From contig DASVNH010000266.1 in assembly GCA_036383955.1 (NCBI GenBank), forward strand, positions 1-64,000: a DNA stretch of 64,000 nt. The letters are read 5' to 3'. The translations under genes were made by a program, and so were the position numbers. The notes below the pieces were generated by a model that saw only the letters and a program-made list of their open reading frames with translations, did no database searches and was not told where the DNA came from. Within the stretch, counting starts at the first letter, position 1; each line of letters opens with the position of its first letter. Shown here piece by piece: positions 13,230-20,346 of this stretch. The DNA is from JACQFK01 sp036383955 (GTDB lineage Bacteria; Planctomycetota; MHYJ01; JACPRB01).

Positions 13230-14387
13230 TCAGCTCTTGTTCTGCCGCCGGTGCCAGTCTTCCTTGAAGAGGTTGAAGCCCTCGGTCTGCATCGGGTGCT
13301 CTTTGATCAGGTCCTCGTTCGGCGTCACGCCGAGGCCGGGGCCGCCGGGCAGCGGGAAGTAGCCGTCCTTCACCTCGGGATAGCCCGGGCCTTTCGCCGC
13401 GTCCTTCACCCAGGCGTCCACGAAGTCGTTGAAGTGCTCCTGGATCTTGAAGTTCGTCGTGCACGCCGCCAGGTGCAGGCAGGCCGCCGTGCTCAGCGGG
13501 CCGCCCACGTTGTGCGGCGCGAACGTCACGTACGAGGCGTCCGCCATCGCCGCCATCTTCTTCCCTTCCAGCAGGCCGCAGGACTCCGTGATGTCGACCT
13601 GCAGGACGTCGATGCACTGCAGCTCCAGCAGCCGCTGGAGCTCGTGCCGCGTGTGGATGTGCTCGCCCGTCGCGACGGGGATGTTCACCTTGTCGCCGAC
13701 GCGCTTGAGGGCGTCGAGGTTGTCCGGCGGCGTGGGCTCCTCGATCCACGAGGGCGCGAAGGGCTCCAGCATCCGCGAGAGGTCGATGGCCGTCGCCGGG
13801 CTGAAGCGGGCGTGCATCTCGATGAGGATCTCGACGTCCGGCCCCACCGAGTCGCGGATGGCCTCGACGAGCGAGACCGAGCGGATCTTGTCGGCGCGCT
13901 CCATCTCGTAGAGGCCGGCGCCGAAGGGGTCGACCTTGAGGGCCTTGTAGCCGCGCGCGACGACCTTCTTCGCCGCCTCGTGGAAGGCCTCGGGCTTGCG
14001 CTCGACCGTGTACCAGCCGTTCGCGTAGGCCTTGATCTTGTCGCGCACAGCGCCGCCGAGAAGCTGGTAGACCGGCTGCTTGAGCGCCTTGCCCAGGATG
14101 TCCCAGCAGGCCATCTCGACGAGGGCGATGCCCATGCCCGCGACGTCGTCGATCCGCGCGAAGTCCTCGACGAACATGCGGTGGACGAGCTGCTCGATCC
14201 TGAAGGGGTCGCTCCCGACCACGTAGCGCTTCGCCGCCCCCGACAGGTAGCCGAGCAGCGCCTCCGTGCGGTTCACGTTGCGCCCTTCCGAGTAGCCCAC
14301 CAGGCCTTCGTCCGTCTCGACCTTGAGGAAGGTCAGGTTCCGCCACGGCGTGCCCAGGACCATCGGAGTGATCTTCGAGATCTTCAT
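13230..14387 (-). CDS. Enolase-superfamily sugar-acid dehydratase (galactonate/gluconate dehydratase-like)
   Basis: The 385-residue protein belongs to the mandelate racemase/muconate lactonising group. Seen: a capping domain (1-120) with LVEMACWDILGKAL, a barrel with the KALKVDP lysine strand, metal ligands in EILIEMHARFS, SWIEEPTPPDN and VATGEHIHTR, and a terminal histidine region FAPHNVGGPL. This ligand pattern resembles galactonate/gluconate-type dehydratases that yield 2-keto-3-deoxy acids. It is the last gene of a five-gene minus-strand operon, its start overlapping the dehydrogenase stop by 4 nt. The ATG at 14387 begins the domain exactly. The substrate cannot be read from sequence. Confidence 0.88.
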   Translation of the reverse strand: MKISKITPMVLGTPWRNLTFLKVETDEGLVGYSEGRNVNRTEALLGYLSGAAKRYVVGSDPFRIEQLVHRMFVEDFARIDDVAGMGIALVEMACWDILGKALKQPVYQLLGGAVRDKIKAYANGWYTVERKPEAFHEAAKKVVARGYKALKVDPFGAGLYEMERADKIRSVSLVEAIRDSVGPDVEILIEMHARFSPATAIDLSRMLEPFAPSWIEEPTPPDNLDALKRVGDKVNIPVATGEHIHTRHELQRLLELQCIDVLQVDITESCGLLEGKKMAAMADASYVTFAPHNVGGPLSTAACLHLAACTTNFKIQEHFNDFVDAWVKDAAKGPGYPEVKDGYFPLPGGPGLGVTPNEDLIKEHPMQTEGFNLFKEDWHRRQNKS

Positions 14388-15955
14388 TTCAGGCTGTCCT
14401 TGCTCAGTTGTCCGTCCACCAGTCGCCAGATGTTCCTCGCGTTCTCGTTCTTCAGCTCGGCCGGCAGCGCCTCCTGCGGGAAGTTCTGCCAGCTCAGCGG
14501 CCGCGCCCAGCGCTCGATCGCCGCCGTCCCCACCGACGTGAAGTGCGCGTCGGACGTCGCCGGCCACGGCCCCCCGTGTGTCATCGAGGGGCAGACCTCG
14601 ACGCCCGTCGGGAAGCCGTTGAAGACCAGGCGGCCGACCTTGGTCTCCAGCAGCGAGACGAGCGGGGCGAAGTCGGCGAGGTCCTTCGACGTCCCGTGCA
14701 GCGTCGCCGTCAGGTTGCCTTCCATCGCGCGGGCCGCTTTCAGGAGGTCGTCGAGCGACCCGCACTTCACCACCAGCGTCATCGGCCCGAAGACTTCTTC
14801 GCGCAGCCGCTTCTCTTTCAGGAAGGTCGCCGCGTCGGTCTCGAAGACCGCCGCGCGGACCTGCGTGGGGGCGGGATCGACGCCCTTCGCCGCCGCCTTG
14901 GCCAGGGCGCCGACTTCCTTCGTGCCCGCTTCATAGGAGCTGTGGATGCCCTTGTGCAGCAGCGTGCCGCCGGGCTGCGCGCCCATCAGCGCGTTGAGCT
15001 TCGCGGTGAAGGCGGGCAGGCCGGGGCCGTCGGCCGCCAGCACCACGCCGGGCTTCGTGCAGAACTGCCCCTGCCCCATCGTGACCGAGCCCTTGAGCCC
15101 TTCGGCGATCGCCTCGCCGCGCTCGGCGAGGGCGCCGGGCAGCAGGAAGAGCGGATTGACCGAGCCCATCTCCGCGTAGACCGGGATCGGCTCGGGCCGC
15201 GCCGCGGCGGCGTCGAAGAGCGCCTTGCCGCCCGCGAGCGAGCCGGTGAAGCCGACGGCCTTCGCCGCCGGGTGCTTCACCAACCGCGCACCGAGTTCAC
15301 GGTTGCCGCCCTGGATGAGCGAGAAGACGCCCGCCGGCATGCCCGTGTCGGCGGCCGCCTTGCGGATGGCCTCGCCCACCAGCTCCGACGTCCCCGGGTG
15401 CGCCTTGTTCGCCTTCACCACGACCGGGCAGCCGGCCGCGAGAGCCGAGGCCGTGTCGCCGCCCGCCACCGAGAAGGCCAGCGGGAAGTTGCTCGCGCCG
15501 AAGACGACCACCGGCCCGATCGCCACGCGCATGCGGCGGAGGTCGGGCTTCGGCAGCGGCTTGCGGTCCGGGATCGCGCGGTCGATCCGGGCGTCGACCC
15601 ACGAGCCCTCGCGGACGAGGGCGGCGAACATGTTCAGCTGGTTGACGGTGCGCGCGCGCTCGCCGGTCAGGCGGTCGATCGGCAGCGCGGTCTCCAGGCT
15701 CGCCCGCTCCAGCAGATCGTTCCCCAGGTTGACGATCTCCTTCCCGATCGCTTCCAGGAAGTCGGGGATCCGCGGATGCCGTCGATACGCGGGAAACGCG
15801 GCGGCCGCGAGCTCCATCGCCCGGTCGGCCTCCGCGAGGCCGGCGTCGACGAAGGGGGGCTCGACCTCCTTCCCCTGGGCCGGGGCCCAGGCTTTCCAGG
15901 TCGGACGTCCGGCGGAGCGCTCTCCGCCGAGGAGGTTTTGGCCGTGCAGCGGCAT
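14384..15955 (-). CDS. Aldehyde dehydrogenase of the 2-ketoglutarate semialdehyde type
   Basis: The 523-residue aldehyde dehydrogenase shows the NAD(P) site region VVVFGASNFPLAF, the substrate loop KANKAHPGTSELV, catalytic Glu in VYAEMGSVNP and catalytic Cys in MGQGQFCTKPG. The GSVNP and QFCTKPG signatures fit 2-ketoglutarate-semialdehyde (2,5-dioxovalerate) dehydrogenases, which finish the non-phosphorylated breakdown of aldarates, arabinose or xylose to 2-ketoglutarate. The ATG at 15955 gives the family N-terminus (MPLHGQNLLGG); an upstream open extension was ignored. It follows the ADP-ribosylglycohydrolase-like gene by 10 nt and overlaps the dehydratase start by 4 nt. Confidence 0.9.
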   Translation of the reverse strand: MPLHGQNLLGGERSAGRPTWKAWAPAQGKEVEPPFVDAGLAEADRAMELAAAAFPAYRRHPRIPDFLEAIGKEIVNLGNDLLERASLETALPIDRLTGERARTVNQLNMFAALVREGSWVDARIDRAIPDRKPLPKPDLRRMRVAIGPVVVFGASNFPLAFSVAGGDTASALAAGCPVVVKANKAHPGTSELVGEAIRKAAADTGMPAGVFSLIQGGNRELGARLVKHPAAKAVGFTGSLAGGKALFDAAAARPEPIPVYAEMGSVNPLFLLPGALAERGEAIAEGLKGSVTMGQGQFCTKPGVVLAADGPGLPAFTAKLNALMGAQPGGTLLHKGIHSSYEAGTKEVGALAKAAAKGVDPAPTQVRAAVFETDAATFLKEKRLREEVFGPMTLVVKCGSLDDLLKAARAMEGNLTATLHGTSKDLADFAPLVSLLETKVGRLVFNGFPTGVEVCPSMTHGGPWPATSDAHFTSVGTAAIERWARPLSWQNFPQEALPAELKNENARNIWRLVDGQLSKDSLK

Positions 15956-15965
15956 GGGGTCCTCG

Positions 15966-17351
15966 CTAGTTCTTCGGGGGCGGCGCGATCCCCGCCGCCT
16001 TCGCGGCCTTCTGGAGCGCGGCGCCCGTCGGGTGGGGCGCATTGTAGATTTCGCGGATCAGCTTGGGAAAGGTCTTGAGGGCCTCGACCTCCTCCGCCGC
16101 CGGCGTCTCGCCGCGGCAGAGCTTCACGTAGCCGCGCGCGGCGGGCGGAAGGCCGTCGGGCGAAACCTCCGGCCGCGCCTCGAGCGGCTCGACGCAGGCC
16201 GGCCCCTGCCGCGCGATCCGGAACTGGCCGTTCGCCTCGGTCCCGCCGTTCGCGAGGATCACCCGGCGCGCCACGGCGATCAGCTTGTCGCCGTAGCCCG
16301 TGATCGTCTCGTCCTTCGGCATGCCGGGGCGGCAGGTGTTCTTGTAGACGTCCTTCGCGACCCAGCCGCGCTCGTCCATCCAGCGCTTCCCCTTCATCAC
16401 GCCGAGGATCGCGCCGCAGGTCGCCGCGTTGCAGTCCGAGTCCCAGCCGAAGTTGAAGGCGAGCCGCAGCGTCTCCGCGAACTCGCCCCGGCCGTGCAGC
16501 AGGGCGCCGATGATCGCGGCCGTGTTCAGCTCGTAGCCGTTCCGGTCGCGCATCGTCCCGCCGTGCTTCGTGTACTTCTCCTTCATCTTCAGGCGCGTCG
16601 CCTTCCAGTCCTCCGGCGACTCCCGCCACCAACCGACGACGTCGTCGACGATCGGCCCCACCGCGCTCTTCGGATCGAGCATGCGGCGGCCGGCCTCGAC
16701 GACCTTCGTCACGTCGGTCTCGAAGTAGGCCGTCGCGATCATCCCCGCGAACAGCTGCGTCGTCTGGACCGGCTCGCCGTCGACGGCCGCGTGGACGTAA
16801 TGCGCGCCGAGCTTCGCGGCCGCGCGCGGCATGCCCGGCGCGACGAGCCCGAAGGCCTCGCTCAGGAACTGGGCGGAGATGTTGAAGTGCGCCCAGGGAT
16901 TGAGCGCGTGGCGGCCCGTGAGCGGCGGCCGGATCCCGAGGTCCATGAGCTGGCGCGCGTAGAGGTTCGCGCACCAGATCTTGTCGTTCATGTTCGACGT
17001 CCACAGCTCGGCGACGCGCGCGGGCGGCAGGGTGAGCTCGCCCGTCTTCGCCATCTCGGCGAGGTAGACCCACTCGATGTCCGTGTCGTCGTCCGTGTAG
17101 GCGCCGTCGGGCAGGGAGGGCACGTAGCGCTCGACCTGGCCCGGCTCGGCGATGTACTTGAACTCGTGCGGCAGGCCGTTGAGGTTGCCGAAGATCTGCC
17201 CGAGCAGGCCGCCGCGGATCTTGTCCTCGAGGACGTCGACGGACATCGAGACGCCGCTCCGGGCGGCGGGAGCCGGGTCGTTCGACGTCCATTCCTCGCA
17301 GTCGAACGCGGCGCACCCGGTCAGCAGCAGCAGCAGCAGCGACCTTCTCAC
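15966..17351 (-). CDS. ADP-ribosylglycohydrolase-family lipoprotein
   Basis: This 461-residue protein starts at a GTG overlapping the previous stop as GTGA, with a GGAGG ribosome site 6 nt upstream. The N-terminus is a run of leucines ending in a lipobox LLTGC, so it is probably a membrane-anchored lipoprotein. The catalytic family is recognised from IRGGLLGQIFGNLNG, the metal ligands in AYTDDDTDIEW, and the later FNFGWDSDCNAATCGAILG. Members remove ADP-ribose or related groups using two metals; exported relatives clustered with sugar genes probably hydrolyse another glycoside. Using the internal methionine (MSVDVLEDK) would give a cytoplasmic enzyme, but the lipobox and ribosome site favour the GTG. 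Confidence 0.85.
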   Translation of the reverse strand: MRRSLLLLLLTGCAAFDCEEWTSNDPAPAARSGVSMSVDVLEDKIRGGLLGQIFGNLNGLPHEFKYIAEPGQVERYVPSLPDGAYTDDDTDIEWVYLAEMAKTGELTLPPARVAELWTSNMNDKIWCANLYARQLMDLGIRPPLTGRHALNPWAHFNISAQFLSEAFGLVAPGMPRAAAKLGAHYVHAAVDGEPVQTTQLFAGMIATAYFETDVTKVVEAGRRMLDPKSAVGPIVDDVVGWWRESPEDWKATRLKMKEKYTKHGGTMRDRNGYELNTAAIIGALLHGRGEFAETLRLAFNFGWDSDCNAATCGAILGVMKGKRWMDERGWVAKDVYKNTCRPGMPKDETITGYGDKLIAVARRVILANGGTEANGQFRIARQGPACVEPLEARPEVSPDGLPPAARGYVKLCRGETPAAEEVEALKTFPKLIREIYNAPHPTGAALQKAAKAAGIAPPPKN

Positions 17352-18577
17352 GACATCCTCCGCAGGTTCCCCGCGGCGTCGAACTCCATCTCGCGCGGGG
17401 GGCCGAGAACTTCTACGCCGCCCAGCTCCGCCGCGTAGGCTTCCGAGACGTCGACGCGCTCGAGCGAGAGCGTGTCGGCGATCCGCAGGACGCGCGGCGG
17501 ACGTCCGTCGGGCCGGGGCACCGTGCCGAGGCAGGCCTCGATCGCCTCGCGGTCCGTCTCGAAGGCGGGGGGCACCTTGTAGGAGTTGAGGCTGAGCGCG
17601 GTCCAGGCGTTCAGCAGCGTGACCGCCGGATCGATCGCCTTCGCCACGCGGGCGGTGGTCGCGTCCGCCATCCCGATGCCGATGGCGTTGCCGTGGGTCT
17701 CGGGCGTCAGGTCGCGGACGAAGAGGCGGCGGATGATCGGCTTCGCCTTCATCTCGCGCAGGTTCGACGTGTAGCCGTGCACGTTGCGGCCGATGATGTT
17801 CGGGTCCATGCCGGCGCCGCTGACGTTCTTGCCCAGGAAGTCGACGATGAGGAGGTCGCACTCGTCGAAGGGCAGGGCGGGCATCAGGCGCTTCGCTTCG
17901 GCCTGCAGGGCCTCCTCGCGCGCTTCGAGGTTTTCGGGGCCCAGGACGTCGATCTTCGCCGTCGCGTGATGGGCGTCCTCGAGCAGCGCGATCCCCGCCA
18001 CCCATTTGACCTTGGGGAGCATCGCGCGCCCCACGGCGCGGATCACGTGCTCGTGGCCCAGGAGGCCGATCGCCTGGTGGCAGGCGGCGGCGCCGTTCTT
18101 CTTGCCCAGGCCGATGGCGAGCATCTTGATGAGGCCGCTGCCGAGCGGCAGGCCGAAGTCGGTGTGCGGCTTGATCCGGTTGATGAGCACGACGCCGTCC
18201 GCACGCAGCGCCTCCACGCTCACGTGGACGGGGACGCCGTCGGCGGTGGTCGCGACGACCTCCGTCTCCATCGCCGCGCGGATCGGGGCGATCGCCTCGG
18301 TCACGCCGTATTCCGCCAGCACGCCGGTCTGGCCCTCGGGCGTCGCGCCGCCGTGGCTGCCCATCGCCGGCAGCAGGAAGGGCTTCGCGCCGGCGGCCTT
18401 CAGGAGGTCGACGGTCGCCTTCACGACGGCCGCCAGGTTGGAGATGCCCCGACTTCCCACGCCGACGGCGATCCGCGCGCCGGGCTTCACGCTCGGCCGG
18501 AAGCGGGCGACGAGCTCGCGGGGGATGTCGAGCGCCGCCGCGGCGGGGAACTTCTGGCGGATGGGGATGACCTTCAT
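17348..18577 (-). CDS. Lactate racemase-like (LarA N-terminal domain) protein
   Basis: The 409-residue protein contains the LarA/DUF2088-type core: ARIAVGVGSRGISNLA, LLPAMGSHGGATPEGQ, then INRIKPHTDFGLPLGSGLIKMLAIGLGK, and DLLIVDFLGKNVSGAGMDPNIIGRNVHGY. LarA enzymes use a nickel-pincer cofactor to racemise 2-hydroxy acids; relatives in sugar-acid operons probably epimerise or racemise sugar acids. Whether the pincer lysine and all histidines are kept was not resolved. The gene overlaps both neighbours by 4 nt (ATGA before, GTGA after), so its expression is coupled to the operon. Confidence 0.82.
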   Translation of the reverse strand: MKVIPIRQKFPAAAALDIPRELVARFRPSVKPGARIAVGVGSRGISNLAAVVKATVDLLKAAGAKPFLLPAMGSHGGATPEGQTGVLAEYGVTEAIAPIRAAMETEVVATTADGVPVHVSVEALRADGVVLINRIKPHTDFGLPLGSGLIKMLAIGLGKKNGAAACHQAIGLLGHEHVIRAVGRAMLPKVKWVAGIALLEDAHHATAKIDVLGPENLEAREEALQAEAKRLMPALPFDECDLLIVDFLGKNVSGAGMDPNIIGRNVHGYTSNLREMKAKPIIRRLFVRDLTPETHGNAIGIGMADATTARVAKAIDPAVTLLNAWTALSLNSYKVPPAFETDREAIEACLGTVPRPDGRPPRVLRIADTLSLERVDVSEAYAAELGGVEVLGPPREMEFDAAGNLRRMS

Positions 18578-19500
18578 TCGGGGATGCCCAGCCCGGGGGC
18601 GCCGGGCTTGGAGGCCCGGGCCTCGGGGAAATAGCGCTGGATCATGTCGACGACGAGGCGGGCGCGATGGAGGCGCTCGCGGGTCATGGCGAGGGAGACG
18701 GCCTTGAGCTGCTCGCCGACGGGATAGATGTCGGGAGCGTTGCGGAGGCCCATCTTGACGTACATCGGCGCGGCGACGCGGATCATCTCGGGGACTTCGT
18801 AGGTGCGGATGTAGCCGCCGAAGTTGTCCGGCACTTCCACGTAGACGTCCAGGGGAGCCGACACCGTCGCGCGCAATTCGGCGAGCTGGGCGAGGGAGAG
18901 GTCGGGCGAGACGTTGATCGTGCCGGCACCGAGGGTCTCGAGCACCCGGGCCGTCGCGGGATTCGGCACGCTCAGCAGGATGGAGATCTTCAGCACGAGG
19001 TTGGCGGGCAGCTCGCCGGACTTTTTCAGGTCGTCGAGCAGCCACACGAGCCCGAGGTCGGCGACGAGGACGCTGCGGAGGCCGAGGGCGCAGGCGCGCT
19101 TCACGTCTTCGACGGCGTAGGCGAGCTGGGCGGCGCCGCGGAGGCCGCCGCCGATGACCTTGCCGGCGGCGGTGAGGGGCTGGGGGGTGGTGTCCCAGCC
19201 GGCCCGCGGGCCGACGAAGAGGGAGAGCTCGATCTTCGCGTCCTTGGCGATCCGGCACATGCGGCCGATTTCGTCGTCGGTCAGCATCATGATGCCGCTG
19301 CCCTGGGAGACGCGCTGGAAGGAGACCTTGTGGCGGTCGGCTTCCTGGAGCGCGAGCTCCAGGGCCTCGGGGGTTTCGACGCTGGGGATCTCGATGCGAT
19401 AGTGGGCGCCGTCGGGAAAGCGCTTCTCGGAGGCGGGCAGCGCGGCGCCGTCGAGGGCCCGCAATCCCCGCTTCTCGAAAGCCGCCAGCGTCTTTTTCAT
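18574..19500 (-). CDS. TIM-barrel protein resembling the peptidase U32 family
   Basis: The 308-residue protein has a repeating beta-alpha pattern with YRIEIPSVETPEALELAL, VSQGSGIMMLTDDEIGRM, ELSLFVGPRAGWDT, LDVYVEVPDNFGGYIRTYEVPEMIRVAAPMYVKMG and RNAPDIYP. It resembles U32-type collagenase-like barrels, known from memory in sugar-acid loci, but no protease role should be assumed. It is the first gene of the minus-strand operon. The ATG at 19500 is chosen because GGAG lies 7 nt before it; the upstream ATG at 19506 has the ribosome site too close. A palindrome at 19515-19539 occupies the mRNA leader. Confidence 0.65.
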   Translation of the reverse strand: MKKTLAAFEKRGLRALDGAALPASEKRFPDGAHYRIEIPSVETPEALELALQEADRHKVSFQRVSQGSGIMMLTDDEIGRMCRIAKDAKIELSLFVGPRAGWDTTPQPLTAAGKVIGGGLRGAAQLAYAVEDVKRACALGLRSVLVADLGLVWLLDDLKKSGELPANLVLKISILLSVPNPATARVLETLGAGTINVSPDLSLAQLAELRATVSAPLDVYVEVPDNFGGYIRTYEVPEMIRVAAPMYVKMGLRNAPDIYPVGEQLKAVSLAMTRERLHRARLVVDMIQRYFPEARASKPGAPGLGIPE

Positions 19501-19514
19501 GCCCATTCTCCGGT

Positions 19515-19539
19515 CACGAAACAGACTGTCTGTTTCGTG
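19515..19539. repeat. 25-nt perfect palindrome in the operon leader
   Basis: Twelve-nt arms CACGAAACAGAC and GTCTGTTTCGTG flank one T. The sequence shares the words CGAAACAGACTGT and GTTTCG with the pair of repeats at 44200-44257, so it belongs to the same dispersed palindrome family. Here it lies between the predicted transcription start and the ribosome site of the minus-strand operon, so as RNA it would form a leader hairpin about 4 nt before the GGAG. Confidence 0.7.
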
Positions 19540-19548
19540 CCAATTCTA

Positions 19549-19578
19549 TTGACAGCCGACAGTATGATTGTCGACAAT
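19549..19578 (+). promoter_or_regulatory. Promoter of the gntR-type regulator gene
   Basis: -35 TTGACA (19549-19554) with an 18-nt spacer to a -10-like GACAAT (19573-19578). The -10 box overlaps the palindromic operator at 19567-19578, consistent with autoregulation of the regulator that starts at 19602. Confidence 0.5.
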
Positions 19579-19589
19579 GTGAGCGTCAA
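19561..19589 (-). promoter_or_regulatory. Promoter of the five-gene sugar-acid operon
   Basis: On the minus strand, -35 TTGACG (19584-19589), a 17-nt spacer, and -10 CATACT (19561-19566). Transcription would start near 19554, about 50 nt above the first start codon. The operator 19567-19578 fills the spacer, so a bound repressor would block this promoter. Confidence 0.6.
19567..19578. promoter_or_regulatory. Candidate FCD-type GntR operator
   Basis: ATTGTCGACAAT is a perfect 12-bp palindrome whose core TTGTCGACAA fits the known pattern of FadR/FCD-subfamily operators, T-N-G-T-(0 to 3 nt)-A-C-N-A. It lies between the divergent operon and the gntR-type gene and overlaps elements of both promoters. 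The regulator most likely to bind it is the product of the adjacent gene at 19602; this is inference. Confidence 0.6.
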
Positions 19590-19601
19590 GGGAAACTAGC
19601 G

Positions 19602-20291
19602 ATGCCCATCCGAGCGAGCGAAGCGCTGCCGATCCGAAAGGAAGTGCTGCGGGACAAGATCGCGGCGGTGATCCGCGGCTGGATCCTCGACGGCACGCTC
19701 AAGCCGGGCGAGCGGGTCGTGGAGCTGGAGGTCGCCACCAAGCTGAAGGTGAGCCGGGCCCCCATCCGGGAGGCCCTCTGGCTGCTGTCCCGCGACGGTC
19801 TGGTGCAGATCTCCGCCCATCGCGGCGCCGCGGTCACGCAGCTGTCGGCCGACGACATCCGCGACATCTTCGAGATCCGGGAGGCCCTGGAGACCCTGGC
19901 GGCCCGGCGCATCCGCGCCTCCACCGCCCCCGACCGGGCCGCCCGGCTCCAGGCCGCCCTGCGCGCCATGGAGGACGCCGCCCGGACCCAGGACATGCGC
20001 CGCTTCTCGGAGGCCGACCTGCGCTTCCACCGCGAGCTCTGGGAGCTGGCGGGGAACCGGCATCTCGGCGACGTCCTGGGCGAGCTCTCCACGCGCTTCT
20101 TCGGCTACGAGCTGATCCGCGACCTCCCCAAGGCCACGGCCTTCCCCTTCGAGCGCATGCTGGCCGAGCACCGGGCCATGGTCCGCCTGGCCCTGGAGGG
20201 CACGGAACGGGAGATCGAGGACGGCTACCGGAAGGCCTTCAAGACGTTCCTCGACGACGTCCTGCTCCGCTTCGGCGAAGCCTCCTTCTAA
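19602..20291 (+). CDS. GntR-family regulator of the FadR/FCD subfamily
   Basis: The 229-residue protein has an N-terminal winged helix-turn-helix (about 12-78) with the GntR signature LKPGERVVELEVATKLKVSRAPIREAL and a C-terminal all-helical FCD ligand domain (about 85-215) with the metal-binding pattern DLRFHRELWELAGN and the later EHRAMVRLALEG. FCD regulators are usually repressors released by sugar acids or other organic acids. It sits head to head with the five-gene sugar-acid operon, with a matching palindromic operator in the shared 100-nt region, so control of that operon is the natural reading. Confidence 0.93.
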   Translation: MPIRASEALPIRKEVLRDKIAAVIRGWILDGTLKPGERVVELEVATKLKVSRAPIREALWLLSRDGLVQISAHRGAAVTQLSADDIRDIFEIREALETLAARRIRASTAPDRAARLQAALRAMEDAARTQDMRRFSEADLRFHRELWELAGNRHLGDVLGELSTRFFGYELIRDLPKATAFPFERMLAEHRAMVRLALEGTEREIEDGYRKAFKTFLDDVLLRFGEASF

Positions 20292-20307
20292 GCTTGCCGA
20301 ATGCGGA

Positions 20308-20336
20308 TTGAATTCCCTCCGTTTCTCCATTAAACT
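20308..20336 (+). promoter_or_regulatory. Promoter of the EF-G gene
   Basis: -35 TTGAAT (20308-20313), a 17-nt spacer, and -10 TAAACT (20331-20336). Transcription is expected near 20343, leaving about 4 nt before ATG 20347 and no ribosome site; the sequence between is C-rich. Confidence 0.55.
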
Positions 20337-20346
20337 CCCCCCCCTT

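Noticed and set aside
19504..19506. ATG 19506 as start of the U32-like gene
   Set aside because: GGAG ends 1 nt before it, too close for ribosome binding. ATG 19500 has normal spacing.
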